This document shows positions 25,784 to 34,401 of a stretch of 64,000 nucleotides of DNA, in pieces. The position numbers and the translations under genes are program-made. This DNA is from an uncultured Ruminococcus sp. (GTDB lineage: Bacteria > Bacillota > Clostridia > Oscillospirales > Acutalibacteraceae): NCBI GenBank assembly GCA_904393835.1, contig CAJFNC010000006.1, positions 1 to 64,000 on the forward strand, read 5' to 3'. Each line of letters starts with the position of its first letter. Position 1 is the stretch's first letter. The notes under the pieces were generated by a model. It searched no databases and was not told the origin of the DNA. It worked only from the letters and a program-made list of their open reading frames with translations.

Positions 25784-27559
25784 TTGGAGTACAATATAGG
25801 GATAAAAAAACTTATTATCAGAGACAGAAAAATGACCATTACAATTATGGGTCAACTCAAAGATAAAGCAATCAATTCTCACTTTTTATCAAAACCTAAA
25901 ATAGTACTGCATTTTATAAATGAAAAGGAGGACAGACGCATTCCGTTTGTCCTTTCTAATGTTACATGTGTTGACGGTAAATGTTTCTTTTCAGGAAAAT
26001 ATACATATCGTTTGGATCTTCTTTTCTGGAAAACCAGAAAAGATTTGTTGCCGTTTGATATGTACCTTAATTTTTCGTTTGCAGATTATTATGAGGAAAA
26101 AATTAAGATTGACCTAACTCCGGAAGAATTTGAAACAGACGAAAAATGTTTTGCTTTTTCCAATAATGTAAACAACTATCATTTTGTACCGAATAAGTTA
26201 AAAATCAATCATACAGCAGCAGGCAGATTTATTGTAAAGTTTTTAAACTTCTGGCTTAAATTTGCTCAGTTTATTTTTGCAATAGCAATGCTTCCTCTCT
26301 TTGTGTTTGACGGTATTTTACGACTTACAGAAATAAAGCGTATGCCGGCAAAATTTAATGACGATAATCCGATTAAAAGATATTGTGCTTTTGTATTCTG
26401 GAGATTCTCTCAGGTATCTACCAATAAAATTGCTATTTGGACCGCTAAACGTTTTGTGTTTAAAAAATGTTATACGTTCTATAAACTCTTTTACAAGGTA
26501 GATAAAAATAAAATTAGTTTCATTTCACTTCGTCGTAATGATATCTCAGGTAACTTTGCTTTTGTTTACTCTAAAATTAAACATGATAAAAATTTAAAGC
26601 TTAACTTTATCCTCAATGAGCATACCATTGCCAAAATGTCATTTAAGGAGATACGAAACTTTACAAAGGCATGCGCAACAAGTAAAATAGTGATTCTCGA
26701 CGAATTTACACCGCAGATACACTATATTGATTTGCGTCCGCAGACAAAACTTATTCAGTTATGGCATGCTTGCGGCGCATTTAAAACTTTCGGATTTACA
26801 CGTCTTTCAAAGCCAAAAGGCTCTCCGCAGACTACCAGAAATCACCGAAGCTACGATTACGTGACTGTAAGTTCTGAATACTGCAAAAAATGTCACTCAG
26901 AGGGATTCGGTATTGCGACCGATAATGTTGTCGCAACAGGTATTCCCAGAACCGACGTTTTCTTTGATGAACGATACAAACAGGCGGCAAGAAATAAATT
27001 CTATGAAGCCCATCCGAATTTTAAGGGTAAAAAAATCATTTTGTTTGCTCCTACGTTCCGCGGGATGGTAAAAGAAACAGCATACTATCCGACAGAAATG
27101 TTTGACTTAAACGAAGTATGCAAAAAGCTGCCTAATGATTATGCTATAATAGTGAAGCACCATCCGTTTGTTAAAGACATTCAGTCTATCTCTAAAGAGT
27201 ATGAAGACAGAGTAATAGATTTGTCGCAAGACACTGAATTAAATGATTTGCTCTTTGTTACCGATGTAATTATTACAGACTATTCATCACTCGTATTTGA
27301 AGCTTCACTACTTGATATTCCAATGGTGTTTTATGTATTCGACCTTGAAAAATATATCCGTGAACGTGATTTCTACTTTGATTTCAAGCTTTACGCACCG
27401 GGTAAGATTGTGTATTCTCAAGAACAGCTAATCAACGCAATTATAGACGGCTATTTCAGCACCGAAAGAATAAAACCGTTTGCGGATATGTTCTTTGACT
27501 ACCGTGACGGCAAGTCAACGGACAGGGTAGTAAAACTTATTTACGATAATTTGAAATAA
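25784..27559 (+). CDS. CDP-glycerol/ribitol glycerophosphotransferase family polymerase
   Basis: A 591-residue protein. The C-terminal half (about 240-591) is a CDP-glycerol glycerophosphotransferase domain (TagF/TarL type): LIQLWHACGAFKTFGFTR (His likely catalytic), VATGIPRTDVFF, ILFAPTFRG, IVKHHPF and ITDYSSLVFEASLL. The N-terminal part is a beta-rich segment, then a hydrophobic stretch (about 150-185) that could associate with the membrane. It should transfer polyol phosphate units from a CDP-activated donor onto a wall or membrane acceptor. The start is TTG after CGAGGTG. Confidence 0.87.
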   Translation: MEYNIGIKKLIIRDRKMTITIMGQLKDKAINSHFLSKPKIVLHFINEKEDRRIPFVLSNVTCVDGKCFFSGKYTYRLDLLFWKTRKDLLPFDMYLNFSFADYYEEKIKIDLTPEEFETDEKCFAFSNNVNNYHFVPNKLKINHTAAGRFIVKFLNFWLKFAQFIFAIAMLPLFVFDGILRLTEIKRMPAKFNDDNPIKRYCAFVFWRFSQVSTNKIAIWTAKRFVFKKCYTFYKLFYKVDKNKISFISLRRNDISGNFAFVYSKIKHDKNLKLNFILNEHTIAKMSFKEIRNFTKACATSKIVILDEFTPQIHYIDLRPQTKLIQLWHACGAFKTFGFTRLSKPKGSPQTTRNHRSYDYVTVSSEYCKKCHSEGFGIATDNVVATGIPRTDVFFDERYKQAARNKFYEAHPNFKGKKIILFAPTFRGMVKETAYYPTEMFDLNEVCKKLPNDYAIIVKHHPFVKDIQSISKEYEDRVIDLSQDTELNDLLFVTDVIITDYSSLVFEASLLDIPMVFYVFDLEKYIRERDFYFDFKLYAPGKIVYSQEQLINAIIDGYFSTERIKPFADMFFDYRDGKSTDRVVKLIYDNLK

Positions 27560-27563
27560 ATAC

Positions 27564-27592
27564 TTGACAAACAACATAACTTGTGGTATTCT
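27564..27592 (+). promoter_or_regulatory. Promoter of infC-rpmI-rplT
   Basis: TTGACA (27564-27569), a 17-bp spacer ending in TGG (extended -10) and TATTCT (27587-27592). It begins 5 bp after the polymerase stop. Confidence 0.75.
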
Positions 27593-27598
27593 ATATAG

Positions 27599-27735
27599 GA
27601 AAATAAAGCAAAGCAGAAATGCTTTCACCTGTGGGGTGTCGTCTGCACGGGTCAATACCTTAACTGTTTATGCGGTATAGTTATGTATTGAAGTGCGGAC
27701 GGAATGTGTTTCTGTCCGCATTATTTATTATTATG
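27599..27735 (+). promoter_or_regulatory. L20-leader-type attenuator
   Basis: The leader has a perfect hairpin with a GAAA tetraloop (27610-27625), a compound stem (27653-27690) and an intrinsic terminator at 27693-27732. GTCTGCAC (27641-27648) can pair with the terminator's left arm GTGCGGAC (27693-27700), giving mutually exclusive antiterminator and terminator. In Bacillus the same operon is repressed by L20 binding such a leader. Autogenous control by RplT is inferred from this layout. Confidence 0.7.
27693..27732 (+). terminator. Leader terminator upstream of infC
   Basis: TGCGGACGGAA (27694-27704) pairs with TTCTGTCCGCA (27710-27720, one G-U) and is followed by TTATTTATTATTAT. It lies only 27 bp before the infC start, so it acts as an attenuator rather than a terminator of the upstream operon. 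Confidence 0.75.
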
Positions 27736-27758
27736 GAGTACTTTGGAGGTGCTTAACC

Positions 27759-28280
27759 ATCAGCAAGAAAGATAATATTCAGATTAACGAAGAAATCCGC
27801 GACAAAGAGCTCAGAGTAATCAGCTCAGACGGTCAACAACTCGGTATTATGTCAGCAAAGGATGCCTTGAATTTAGCAGAGCAGAAAAACCTTGACTTGG
27901 TCAAAATAGCTCCCAAAAGCAATCCGCCCGTATGTAAAATTATGGATTACGGTAAATACCGTTTTGAACAGGCTAAAAGAGAAAAGGAAGCAAGAAAAAA
28001 TCAACGCGTAATTGATATCAAGGAAGTAAGACTTTCTCTCAATATTGATACTCACGATTTTAATACAAAGCTTAACAACGCTCTTAAATTTATCAAACAT
28101 GGCGACAAAGTAAAGGTTTCAATCCGTTTCAGAGGTCGTGAAATGGGACATCCCGAAATCGGTCTTGACACAATGAAACGTTTTGCAGACGCTTGCAGTG
28201 AAGTTGCCGTAATTGAAAAGCCTGCTAAACTTGAGGGTCGTAGTATGCTTATGTTTCTTGCGCCAAAGTCCAATAAGTAA
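27759..28280 (+). CDS. infC: Translation initiation factor IF-3, ATC start
   Basis: IF-3 keeps 30S subunits free and checks the start codon. The N-terminal domain begins SKKDNIQINEEIRDKELRVI and the C-terminal domain has DTHDFNTKLNNALKFIKHGD and KVSIRFRGREMGH. I place the start at ATC 27759: GGAGGT lies 8 bp upstream, and translation from there gives the family-typical 173-residue protein. The upstream in-frame GTG (27693) lies inside the leader terminator. Non-AUG starts (ATT, ATC) are a known infC trait through which IF-3 represses itself. Ribosomal genes rpmI and rplT follow. Confidence 0.92.
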   Translation: MSKKDNIQINEEIRDKELRVISSDGQQLGIMSAKDALNLAEQKNLDLVKIAPKSNPPVCKIMDYGKYRFEQAKREKEARKNQRVIDIKEVRLSLNIDTHDFNTKLNNALKFIKHGDKVKVSIRFRGREMGHPEIGLDTMKRFADACSEVAVIEKPAKLEGRSMLMFLAPKSNK

Positions 28281-28300
28281 TTAAAGGGAGGATTTTTAAT

Positions 28301-28498
28301 ATGCCTAAAATTAAAACACATAGCGGTGCTAAAAAACGTTTTAAACTTTCTAAAAACGGAAAAGTTATCCGTGCTCACGCAAATAAAAGTCACATCTTGA
28401 ATAAAAAGACAAGAAAGCGTAAAAGAGGTTTGCGCCAGACAGCAGTTACTGACAAGACAAATACTGCTCAGATCAAGCGTTTAGTTCCTTACAAATAA
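28301..28498 (+). CDS. rpmI: 50S ribosomal protein L35
   Basis: A 65-residue basic protein with the L35 pattern: MPKIKTHSGAKKRF at the start, HANKSHILNKKT(R)KRKR in the middle and KRLVPYK at the end. It is the second gene of the infC-rpmI-rplT operon, with an AGGGAGG ribosome site. Confidence 0.97.
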   Translation: MPKIKTHSGAKKRFKLSKNGKVIRAHANKSHILNKKTRKRKRGLRQTAVTDKTNTAQIKRLVPYK

Positions 28499-28549
28499 TT
28501 ACGACTTTTCGCTTAACCTATTAAATCTACTAATCGGAGGTAACATATA

Positions 28550-28900
28550 ATGGCACGTGTAAAGGGTGCGATGATGACTCGCAAAAGAAGAAAAAAGACA
28601 TTAAAGCTTGCCAAGGGCTACTGGGGTGCAAAATCAAGACACTTTAAAATGGCTAAACAGGCCGTAATGAAGTCAGGCAACTATGCTTATATCGGCCGTA
28701 AGCAGAGAAAGAGAGATTTCCGTCGTCTTTGGATTACTCGTATTTCTGCTGCCTGCAAAGCTAACGGTATGAACTATTCTACATTTATGAACGGTCTTAA
28801 AAAGGCCGGCATTACACTTAATCGTAAAATGCTCTCTGAAATCGCAATTTCAGATCCTGCAGCTTTCACATCACTTGTAGAAAAGGCTAAGAATGCTTAA
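28550..28900 (+). CDS. rplT: 50S ribosomal protein L20
   Basis: A 116-residue L20 with the basic N-terminal arm ([20 protein letters not shown]) and the globular end including [19 protein letters not shown]. It is an early 23S rRNA assembly protein and the presumed ligand of the leader at 27599-27735. A hairpin after the gene ends the operon. Confidence 0.97.
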   Translation: MARVKGAMMTRKRRKKTLKLAKGYWGAKSRHFKMAKQAVMKSGNYAYIGRKQRKRDFRRLWITRISAACKANGMNYSTFMNGLKKAGITLNRKMLSEIAISDPAAFTSLVEKAKNA

Positions 28901-28912
28901 TTTATCTTAATT

Positions 28913-28952
28913 GTAATTGCGTTTGGTTTTGCCAAGCGCAATTACTTATTTT
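28913..28952 (+). terminator. Terminator after rplT
   Basis: GTAATTGCGTTTGG (28913-28926) pairs with CCAAGCGCAATTAC (28932-28945, one G-U) around TTTTG, followed by TTATTTT. The T-run is short, so some readthrough into the next gene is likely. Confidence 0.65.
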
Positions 28953-28965
28953 AGGGAGAATAACT

Positions 28966-29748
28966 ATGTTTGTTCTTAAAAGTAAAGATAATGCCGTTGT
29001 TAAAAGCACCGTAAAGCTCAAAAAAAGCGCCAGAGCCCGCCGAGAGAGCGGGTTATTTATTGCGGAAGGTGTACGGGTTTGCTATGATGCTGTTTTGAGC
29101 AACGCGAATGTTGTAAAATTTTTTTCGACAGAAAATGCTATGGAAAAGCATCGTGAAATTTTTGATAAAATTTCTGAAGTTGCCGATAAAACTATACTTG
29201 TCACTCCCGCAGTTTTTGCTCAAATCAGTGATACTCAGTCGCCGCAAGGCTTTCTTTGTGTTATAAAAACACTTGACAAAATTAGTCAGTTTGATACAAT
29301 TAAAAATAGCGGAAAATTTCTTGCGCTCGAAAATGTGCAAGATCCTAATAATTTGGGCACTGTTTTACGTTCCGCGGAGGCTTTTGCTATAAGCGGAATT
29401 ATTATGTCTAAGGATTGCTGCGATATTTACAATCCAAAGGTTGTCCGCGGCAGTATGGGAGCCGTGTTCAGACTTCCGTTTCTTATTTGCGATACAATAA
29501 AGGATTTCCTATATGCAAATCCGCAAATTACTTCTTTTGCGGCTGTTGTTGACAGTAATGCTGAAAAAATTACCGATGTTCAATTTGTCGCTCCGTGTGT
29601 TGTGGTTATCGGAAACGAGGGAAACGGCCTTTTGCAGACTACAGTTGACAGTTGCAGCCAAAAAATTACAATACCTATGACAGGAAAGGCTGAATCACTC
29701 AACGCCTCTGTAGCTGCATCAATTATTATTTGGGAAATGATAAAATGA
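28966..29748 (+). CDS. TrmH/SpoU-family RNA 2'-O-methyltransferase
   Basis: A 260-residue SPOUT methyltransferase that uses SAM to methylate ribose in rRNA or tRNA. A substrate-binding N-terminal domain is followed by the knotted domain with LALENVQDPNNLGTVLRSAE, VVIGNEGNGL and IPMTGKAESLNASVAASI, the three family motifs. The exact target nucleotide is unknown. It starts the long housekeeping run and overlaps dprA by ATGA. Confidence 0.9.
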   Translation: MFVLKSKDNAVVKSTVKLKKSARARRESGLFIAEGVRVCYDAVLSNANVVKFFSTENAMEKHREIFDKISEVADKTILVTPAVFAQISDTQSPQGFLCVIKTLDKISQFDTIKNSGKFLALENVQDPNNLGTVLRSAEAFAISGIIMSKDCCDIYNPKVVRGSMGAVFRLPFLICDTIKDFLYANPQITSFAAVVDSNAEKITDVQFVAPCVVVIGNEGNGLLQTTVDSCSQKITIPMTGKAESLNASVAASIIIWEMIK

Positions 29749-30989
29749 TTTCTGATAATGCAAAATATTGGATATGGATAGTATCCGCTTTAGGCTATGA
29801 TAATATTAAAGTAAAGCGACTTTACGAACTCTACACCGATATTTCCGAGTTTTACGAAGGCGGAGAGCGTGAATGGCGCTTTTGCGGCATTTTATCTCAA
29901 CGTGAGCTTGAAAAATTGTCCGAAACAAGTATAGATAATTCTCAAAACGTAATTGACAGATGCAAACAGCTCAATTATTCAATTATCTGCATTGATGACA
30001 CCTTATTTCCCAATTGTTTAAGGAATATTGAGGATTCGCCTGCACTCATATACGTAAACGGTCATCTTCCTAATCTTGACAACCGATTGACTATCGGTGT
30101 TGTAGGTACACGCCGTGCTACCAAGTACGGACTTGAAAATTCCTACAAAATAGCCTACGCGTTGGCAAAATACGGAGTTACCATAATCAGCGGAGGAGCG
30201 CTGGGCGTTGATTGTGCATCTCACCGTGGTGCGCTTGCCTGCGACGGTGTTACCGTTTGCGTAAGAGGCTGCGGTATAAACTGCGACTATTTAAGGGATA
30301 ATATGCAGATGAGAAACAGCATTACAAAACGCGGTGCGGTTATATCAGAATACCCGCCCGATGAAACACCGAGAAATTACTATTTTCCGCAGAGAAACAG
30401 AATAATTTCTGCATTGTCAGACGGCTTGCTGGTGATTGAAGCAGGTGCAAAAAGCGGTTCGCTTATAACGGCAAACCTGGCTTTGGAACAGGGCAAAGAG
30501 GTTTTTGCTTTGCTCGGTAACAACAGTCCTCAAAACGAGGGTTCTAACAATCGCATAAAAGAGGGAACGGCAATACCGATAACCGATTTTATGGATATAT
30601 TAAATCATTTTGATAATTTATACGCCACCAACGGCGATGTTGATTTTGATGAAATTTCATTTGAAGACATAGAAGCCATACCTGTTAAAGGTAAAGTGAT
30701 GTTCGCTAAAACAAATGACAATGATACAAAAAAGGTAAAAGTAAGAAAAGTAAAATTTGAAACGGTAAAACCTGAATCAAAACCCGTTCACAAAGAAAAT
30801 TTAAATTTGAATACTACTGCTCAAATGGTTTATCAATACATAACCAATGAGCCTGTTCATATAGATAAAATATCAGCAGATTTACAGATTCCCGTATATA
30901 AAGTATTAACAGCACTCACAGAGCTGGAAATGAAACAGCTCATACAGGCACATCAGGGAAGATTATATACATTAAAAAACGGAGGTTAA
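29745..30989 (+). CDS. dprA: DNA processing protein DprA (Smf)
   Basis: DprA binds incoming single-stranded DNA and loads RecA during transformation. The Rossmann-type core shows GVVGTRRATKYG, ISGGALGVDCASHRGAL, RNRIISALSDGLLVIEAG and SLITANLALEQGKEVFALLG. A C-terminal winged helix (about 350-414) includes HIDKISADLQIPVYKVLTAL. The ATG overlaps the trmH stop (ATGA). It sits before topA, a standard Firmicutes arrangement. Competence itself cannot be inferred from this gene alone. Confidence 0.94.
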   Translation: MISDNAKYWIWIVSALGYDNIKVKRLYELYTDISEFYEGGEREWRFCGILSQRELEKLSETSIDNSQNVIDRCKQLNYSIICIDDTLFPNCLRNIEDSPALIYVNGHLPNLDNRLTIGVVGTRRATKYGLENSYKIAYALAKYGVTIISGGALGVDCASHRGALACDGVTVCVRGCGINCDYLRDNMQMRNSITKRGAVISEYPPDETPRNYYFPQRNRIISALSDGLLVIEAGAKSGSLITANLALEQGKEVFALLGNNSPQNEGSNNRIKEGTAIPITDFMDILNHFDNLYATNGDVDFDEISFEDIEAIPVKGKVMFAKTNDNDTKKVKVRKVKFETVKPESKPVHKENLNLNTTAQMVYQYITNEPVHIDKISADLQIPVYKVLTALTELEMKQLIQAHQGRLYTLKNGG

Positions 30990-30991
30990 TA

Positions 30992-33082
30992 ATGTCAGAT
31001 TTGGTAATAGTGGAGTCTCCGGCAAAAGCTAAGACAATCAAAAAATATTTGGGCAGCAACTATGAGGTTGTTGCGTCAATGGGTCATGTTCGCGACCTGC
31101 CTAAAGCACGTTTAAGCGTGGATATAAAAAATCATTTCGCTCCTAAGTACGAAATAATTAAAGGTAAAGAAAAACTCGTAAAAGAACTGAAAACACTCGC
31201 AAGTGAAAGCGAAAATATATATCTTGCAACCGACCCTGATAGGGAGGGAGAGGCAATTTCATGGCATTTGGCTTACATTCTCGGCTTGCCTGAGGATTAC
31301 AACAAGCGTGTGGAATTTACCGAAATCACAAAAAACGGTGTAAAAAACGGAATGGATCATCCTCGTTTAATCAATACAAATCTTGTAAATGCACAACAGG
31401 CAAGAAGAATCCTCGACCGTCTTGTAGGTTACAAACTCAGTCCGTTTGTTTCTCAAAAAATCCGTCGAGGACTTTCTGCGGGGCGTGTTCAGTCTGTTGC
31501 GCTCAGAATTATAGTTGACAGAGAGGAACAGATTAGGAAATTTAAGCCCGAAGAATATTGGTCAATTGACGCTAAATTTATTCCCAAAGGCAGCAGAAAA
31601 GCGTTTGCAGCCTCGCTTTACGCAGACGCTAACGGTAAAATTAAAATTGAGAACGCGCAACAGGCAGATAAAATTGAATCTGATTTGCAGGGCGCTGAAT
31701 ATATGATCACGAAAGTAAAGCACGGCACACGTAAAAAATCTCCTGCGCCGCCGTTTATTACTTCTACTTTACAGCAGGAAGCCTCAAGAAAGCTCGGCTT
31801 TCAGTCCAGGAGAACAATGAAGGTTGCTCAGGAACTTTACGAAGGCGTTGAAATTGAAGGAATGGGCGCAACAGGTCTTATTACCTATATGAGAACCGAC
31901 TCTCTGAGAATTTCGGAAGTTGCAATTGCGGAAGTAACCGGATATATCGACAAAAAGTTCGGCAGTGAGTATCTGCCTGCAAAACCTCGTCACTTCAAGT
32001 CAAGGAACAACGCTCAAGACGGTCACGAGGCAATAAGACCGTCAATGCCGTCGCTTGAGCCCGATTCAATCAAAAGCAGCCTTACGTCGGACCAGTATAA
32101 GCTGTATAAGCTCATCTGGAATCGATTTACAGCATCACAGATGGCTGATTGTATTCAGAAAACCACTCAGGCAGACATCGAGGCTAACGGTTATATTTTC
32201 AAAGCGTCGGGTTATTATGTTGAATTTCCGGGCTTTACAACTCTATATGTTGAGGGTAAGGACGAGGCTGAAGAAAAATCTTCTCAGCTTCCTCCTCTTG
32301 AAAAAAATATGCCTGTTCGCTGTAAAGAATTAAAAAAGAATCAGCACTTTACTCAGCCGCCTGCAAGATACACGGAAGCATCTTTAATCAAGGCGTTAGA
32401 GGAATACGGAATAGGTCGTCCGTCAACATACGCGGCTACGATTACAACAATTACAAGCCGTGAATACGTAAAGCGTGAGGCTAAGAGCTTGGTGCCGACA
32501 GAACTCGGCGAAGTTCTGACCAAGCTGATGAAAGAGCGATTTCCCAAAATAGTAAATGTAAAGTTTACGGCACAAATGGAGGAGTCTCTCGATAAGGTAG
32601 AAAACGGCGAAGAAGAGTGGGTTAAAGTTCTTGACGACTTCTATGAAGATTTTGATAAAACACTCAAAAAGGCAAAAACCGAGATGGAGGGCGTCAAACT
32701 CAAGCTCAAAGAAGATGAAACCGATATCATCTGCGAAAAATGCGGAAGAAAAATGGTCGTAAAAGTTGGCAGATACGGTAAATTCATCGCTTGCCCGGGT
32801 TATCCCGAGTGCAAAAATATAAAAAAGTATGTTGAAAAAACAGGCGTAACCTGCCCAAAATGCGGAGGCGACGTAATTGTCAAGCACACCAAGACAAAGC
32901 GTGTTTTTTACGGCTGTTCAAATTACCCCGAATGTGACTTTGTAAGTTGGAATGAACCGACAAATGAAAGATGTCCGCAGTGCGGTGAAATTCTTTATAA
33001 GAAAAAGGGTAAAAAACCTGTGTTATTCTGTGCAAAGGAAGGCTGTGGCTTTACAAAAACTGTAGCCGCAGATGAAAAATGA
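30992..33082 (+). CDS. topA: DNA topoisomerase I
   Basis: A type IA topoisomerase that relaxes negative supercoils. The 696-residue protein starts with the TOPRIM domain (LVIVESPAKAKTIKKYLG; ATDPDREGEAISWHLA with the metal-binding DxD). The active tyrosine is Y299 in ITYMRTDS. Three C-terminal zinc ribbons follow (CEKCGRK...CPGYPEC, CPKCGGD...CSNYPEC, CPQCGEI...CAKEGC). It begins 2 bp after dprA and overlaps trmFO by ATGA. Confidence 0.97.
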   Translation: MSDLVIVESPAKAKTIKKYLGSNYEVVASMGHVRDLPKARLSVDIKNHFAPKYEIIKGKEKLVKELKTLASESENIYLATDPDREGEAISWHLAYILGLPEDYNKRVEFTEITKNGVKNGMDHPRLINTNLVNAQQARRILDRLVGYKLSPFVSQKIRRGLSAGRVQSVALRIIVDREEQIRKFKPEEYWSIDAKFIPKGSRKAFAASLYADANGKIKIENAQQADKIESDLQGAEYMITKVKHGTRKKSPAPPFITSTLQQEASRKLGFQSRRTMKVAQELYEGVEIEGMGATGLITYMRTDSLRISEVAIAEVTGYIDKKFGSEYLPAKPRHFKSRNNAQDGHEAIRPSMPSLEPDSIKSSLTSDQYKLYKLIWNRFTASQMADCIQKTTQADIEANGYIFKASGYYVEFPGFTTLYVEGKDEAEEKSSQLPPLEKNMPVRCKELKKNQHFTQPPARYTEASLIKALEEYGIGRPSTYAATITTITSREYVKREAKSLVPTELGEVLTKLMKERFPKIVNVKFTAQMEESLDKVENGEEEWVKVLDDFYEDFDKTLKKAKTEMEGVKLKLKEDETDIICEKCGRKMVVKVGRYGKFIACPGYPECKNIKKYVEKTGVTCPKCGGDVIVKHTKTKRVFYGCSNYPECDFVSWNEPTNERCPQCGEILYKKKGKKPVLFCAKEGCGFTKTVAADEK

Positions 33083-34398
33083 TATATATAAACGTAATCG
33101 GCGGCGGACTTGCAGGTTGTGAGGCGGCAATGCAGATCGCATCGCGCGGAATAAATGTCCGTTTGTACGAAATGAAACCGAATAAAAAAACACCTGCTCA
33201 CTCAACGAATAAATTAGGAGAACTTGTGTGCTCAAATTCTCTCAAAGCCATGCGGGTAGAAAGTGCGGCGGGTTTGCTCAAAGAGGAAATGCGCCGATTG
33301 AACTCATTCCTCATCAAATGCGCCGGACAGTGCAGAGTACCGGCAGGCGGTGCTCTGGCTGTTGACCGTGAAATTTTTTCAGACTTGATTACAAAAGGAG
33401 TCATGGATAATCCGCTGATTGAAGTAATCAGCGAAGAAATCGCTGAAATTCCGAATGATGCGGTTACGGTTATTGCTACAGGTCCGCTAACCGCTGATGC
33501 GCTTGCTCAAAAAATTAAAGAGCTTACTGGCAATACGCTTTCATTTTTTGACGCGGCGGCTCCGATAGTCACTGCTGAAAGTATTGATATGGAATACGCC
33601 TTTTTTGCTTCTCGTTATGATAAGGGCGACGGTGACGATTATATTAATTGTCCGATGAATAAGACTGAGTATGAGACGTTTTATAACGAGCTTATAAGCG
33701 CCGAACGTGCTCCGCTTCACGACTTTGATGTTCAAAACCCAAAGGTTTACGAGGGGTGTATGCCTATCGAGGTAATGGCGCAGCGCGGTGAAAATACAAT
33801 TCGTTTTGGCCCTATGAAGCCGGTAGGCTTGATTAATCCAAAAACAGGTCACAGACCATGGGCGGTTCTTCAATTGCGCAAAGAAAACGCAGCCGGAACA
33901 ATGTACAATCTTGTAGGTTTTCAGACAAATCTTAAATTTCCTGAACAAAAGAGAGTATTTTCTCTTATACCTGCGTTGCATAATGCGGATTTTGTCCGCT
34001 ACGGTGTAATGCATAGAAATACTTTCATTTGCTCCCCAAAGTGCCTTAATGCAGATTTTTCTTTCAGAGAAAATAAAAATCTGTTTTTTGCAGGACAGCT
34101 CACAGGAGTTGAGGGGTATATGGAATCTGCCGCTTCGGGTCTTATTGCAGGAATTAACGCTGCAAATACAGTACTTGGCAAAAATAAGATTGTATTGCCG
34201 AAAGAAACAATGATTGGCGCTCTTGCCGGATATATTTCCGATGAAACTGTAAGCAATTTTCAACCAATGGGTGCTAATTTCGGAATTTTGCCGGAACTTG
34301 TTGACAGACCGCGTGATAAAAAGGAAAGAGGCGCAGCATATGCAAAGCGCGCATTAGAGGCTTTAGACAGGTATATACAACATGAATTAGAGGTATGA
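33079..34398 (+). CDS. trmFO: Folate-dependent tRNA (uracil-54-C5)-methyltransferase TrmFO
   Basis: TrmFO makes ribothymidine at position 54 of tRNA using methylenetetrahydrofolate and FADH2. The 439-residue protein opens with the FAD-binding INVIGGGLAGCEAAMQIA and has the family segment THKLGELVCSNSLK-like NKLGELVCSNSLKAM. GQLTGVEGYMESAASGLIA and the C-terminal QPMGANFGILPEL are also typical. It is in the topA operon. Confidence 0.96.
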   Translation: MIYINVIGGGLAGCEAAMQIASRGINVRLYEMKPNKKTPAHSTNKLGELVCSNSLKAMRVESAAGLLKEEMRRLNSFLIKCAGQCRVPAGGALAVDREIFSDLITKGVMDNPLIEVISEEIAEIPNDAVTVIATGPLTADALAQKIKELTGNTLSFFDAAAPIVTAESIDMEYAFFASRYDKGDGDDYINCPMNKTEYETFYNELISAERAPLHDFDVQNPKVYEGCMPIEVMAQRGENTIRFGPMKPVGLINPKTGHRPWAVLQLRKENAAGTMYNLVGFQTNLKFPEQKRVFSLIPALHNADFVRYGVMHRNTFICSPKCLNADFSFRENKNLFFAGQLTGVEGYMESAASGLIAGINAANTVLGKNKIVLPKETMIGALAGYISDETVSNFQPMGANFGILPELVDRPRDKKERGAAYAKRALEALDRYIQHELEV

Positions 34399-34401
34399 TA
34401 T

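Noticed and set aside
33541..34263. Long minus-strand frame (about 240 codons) opposite trmFO
   Set aside because: It lies entirely inside a well-conserved trmFO, lacks recognisable domains or a ribosome site, and has a composition typical of an antisense shadow.
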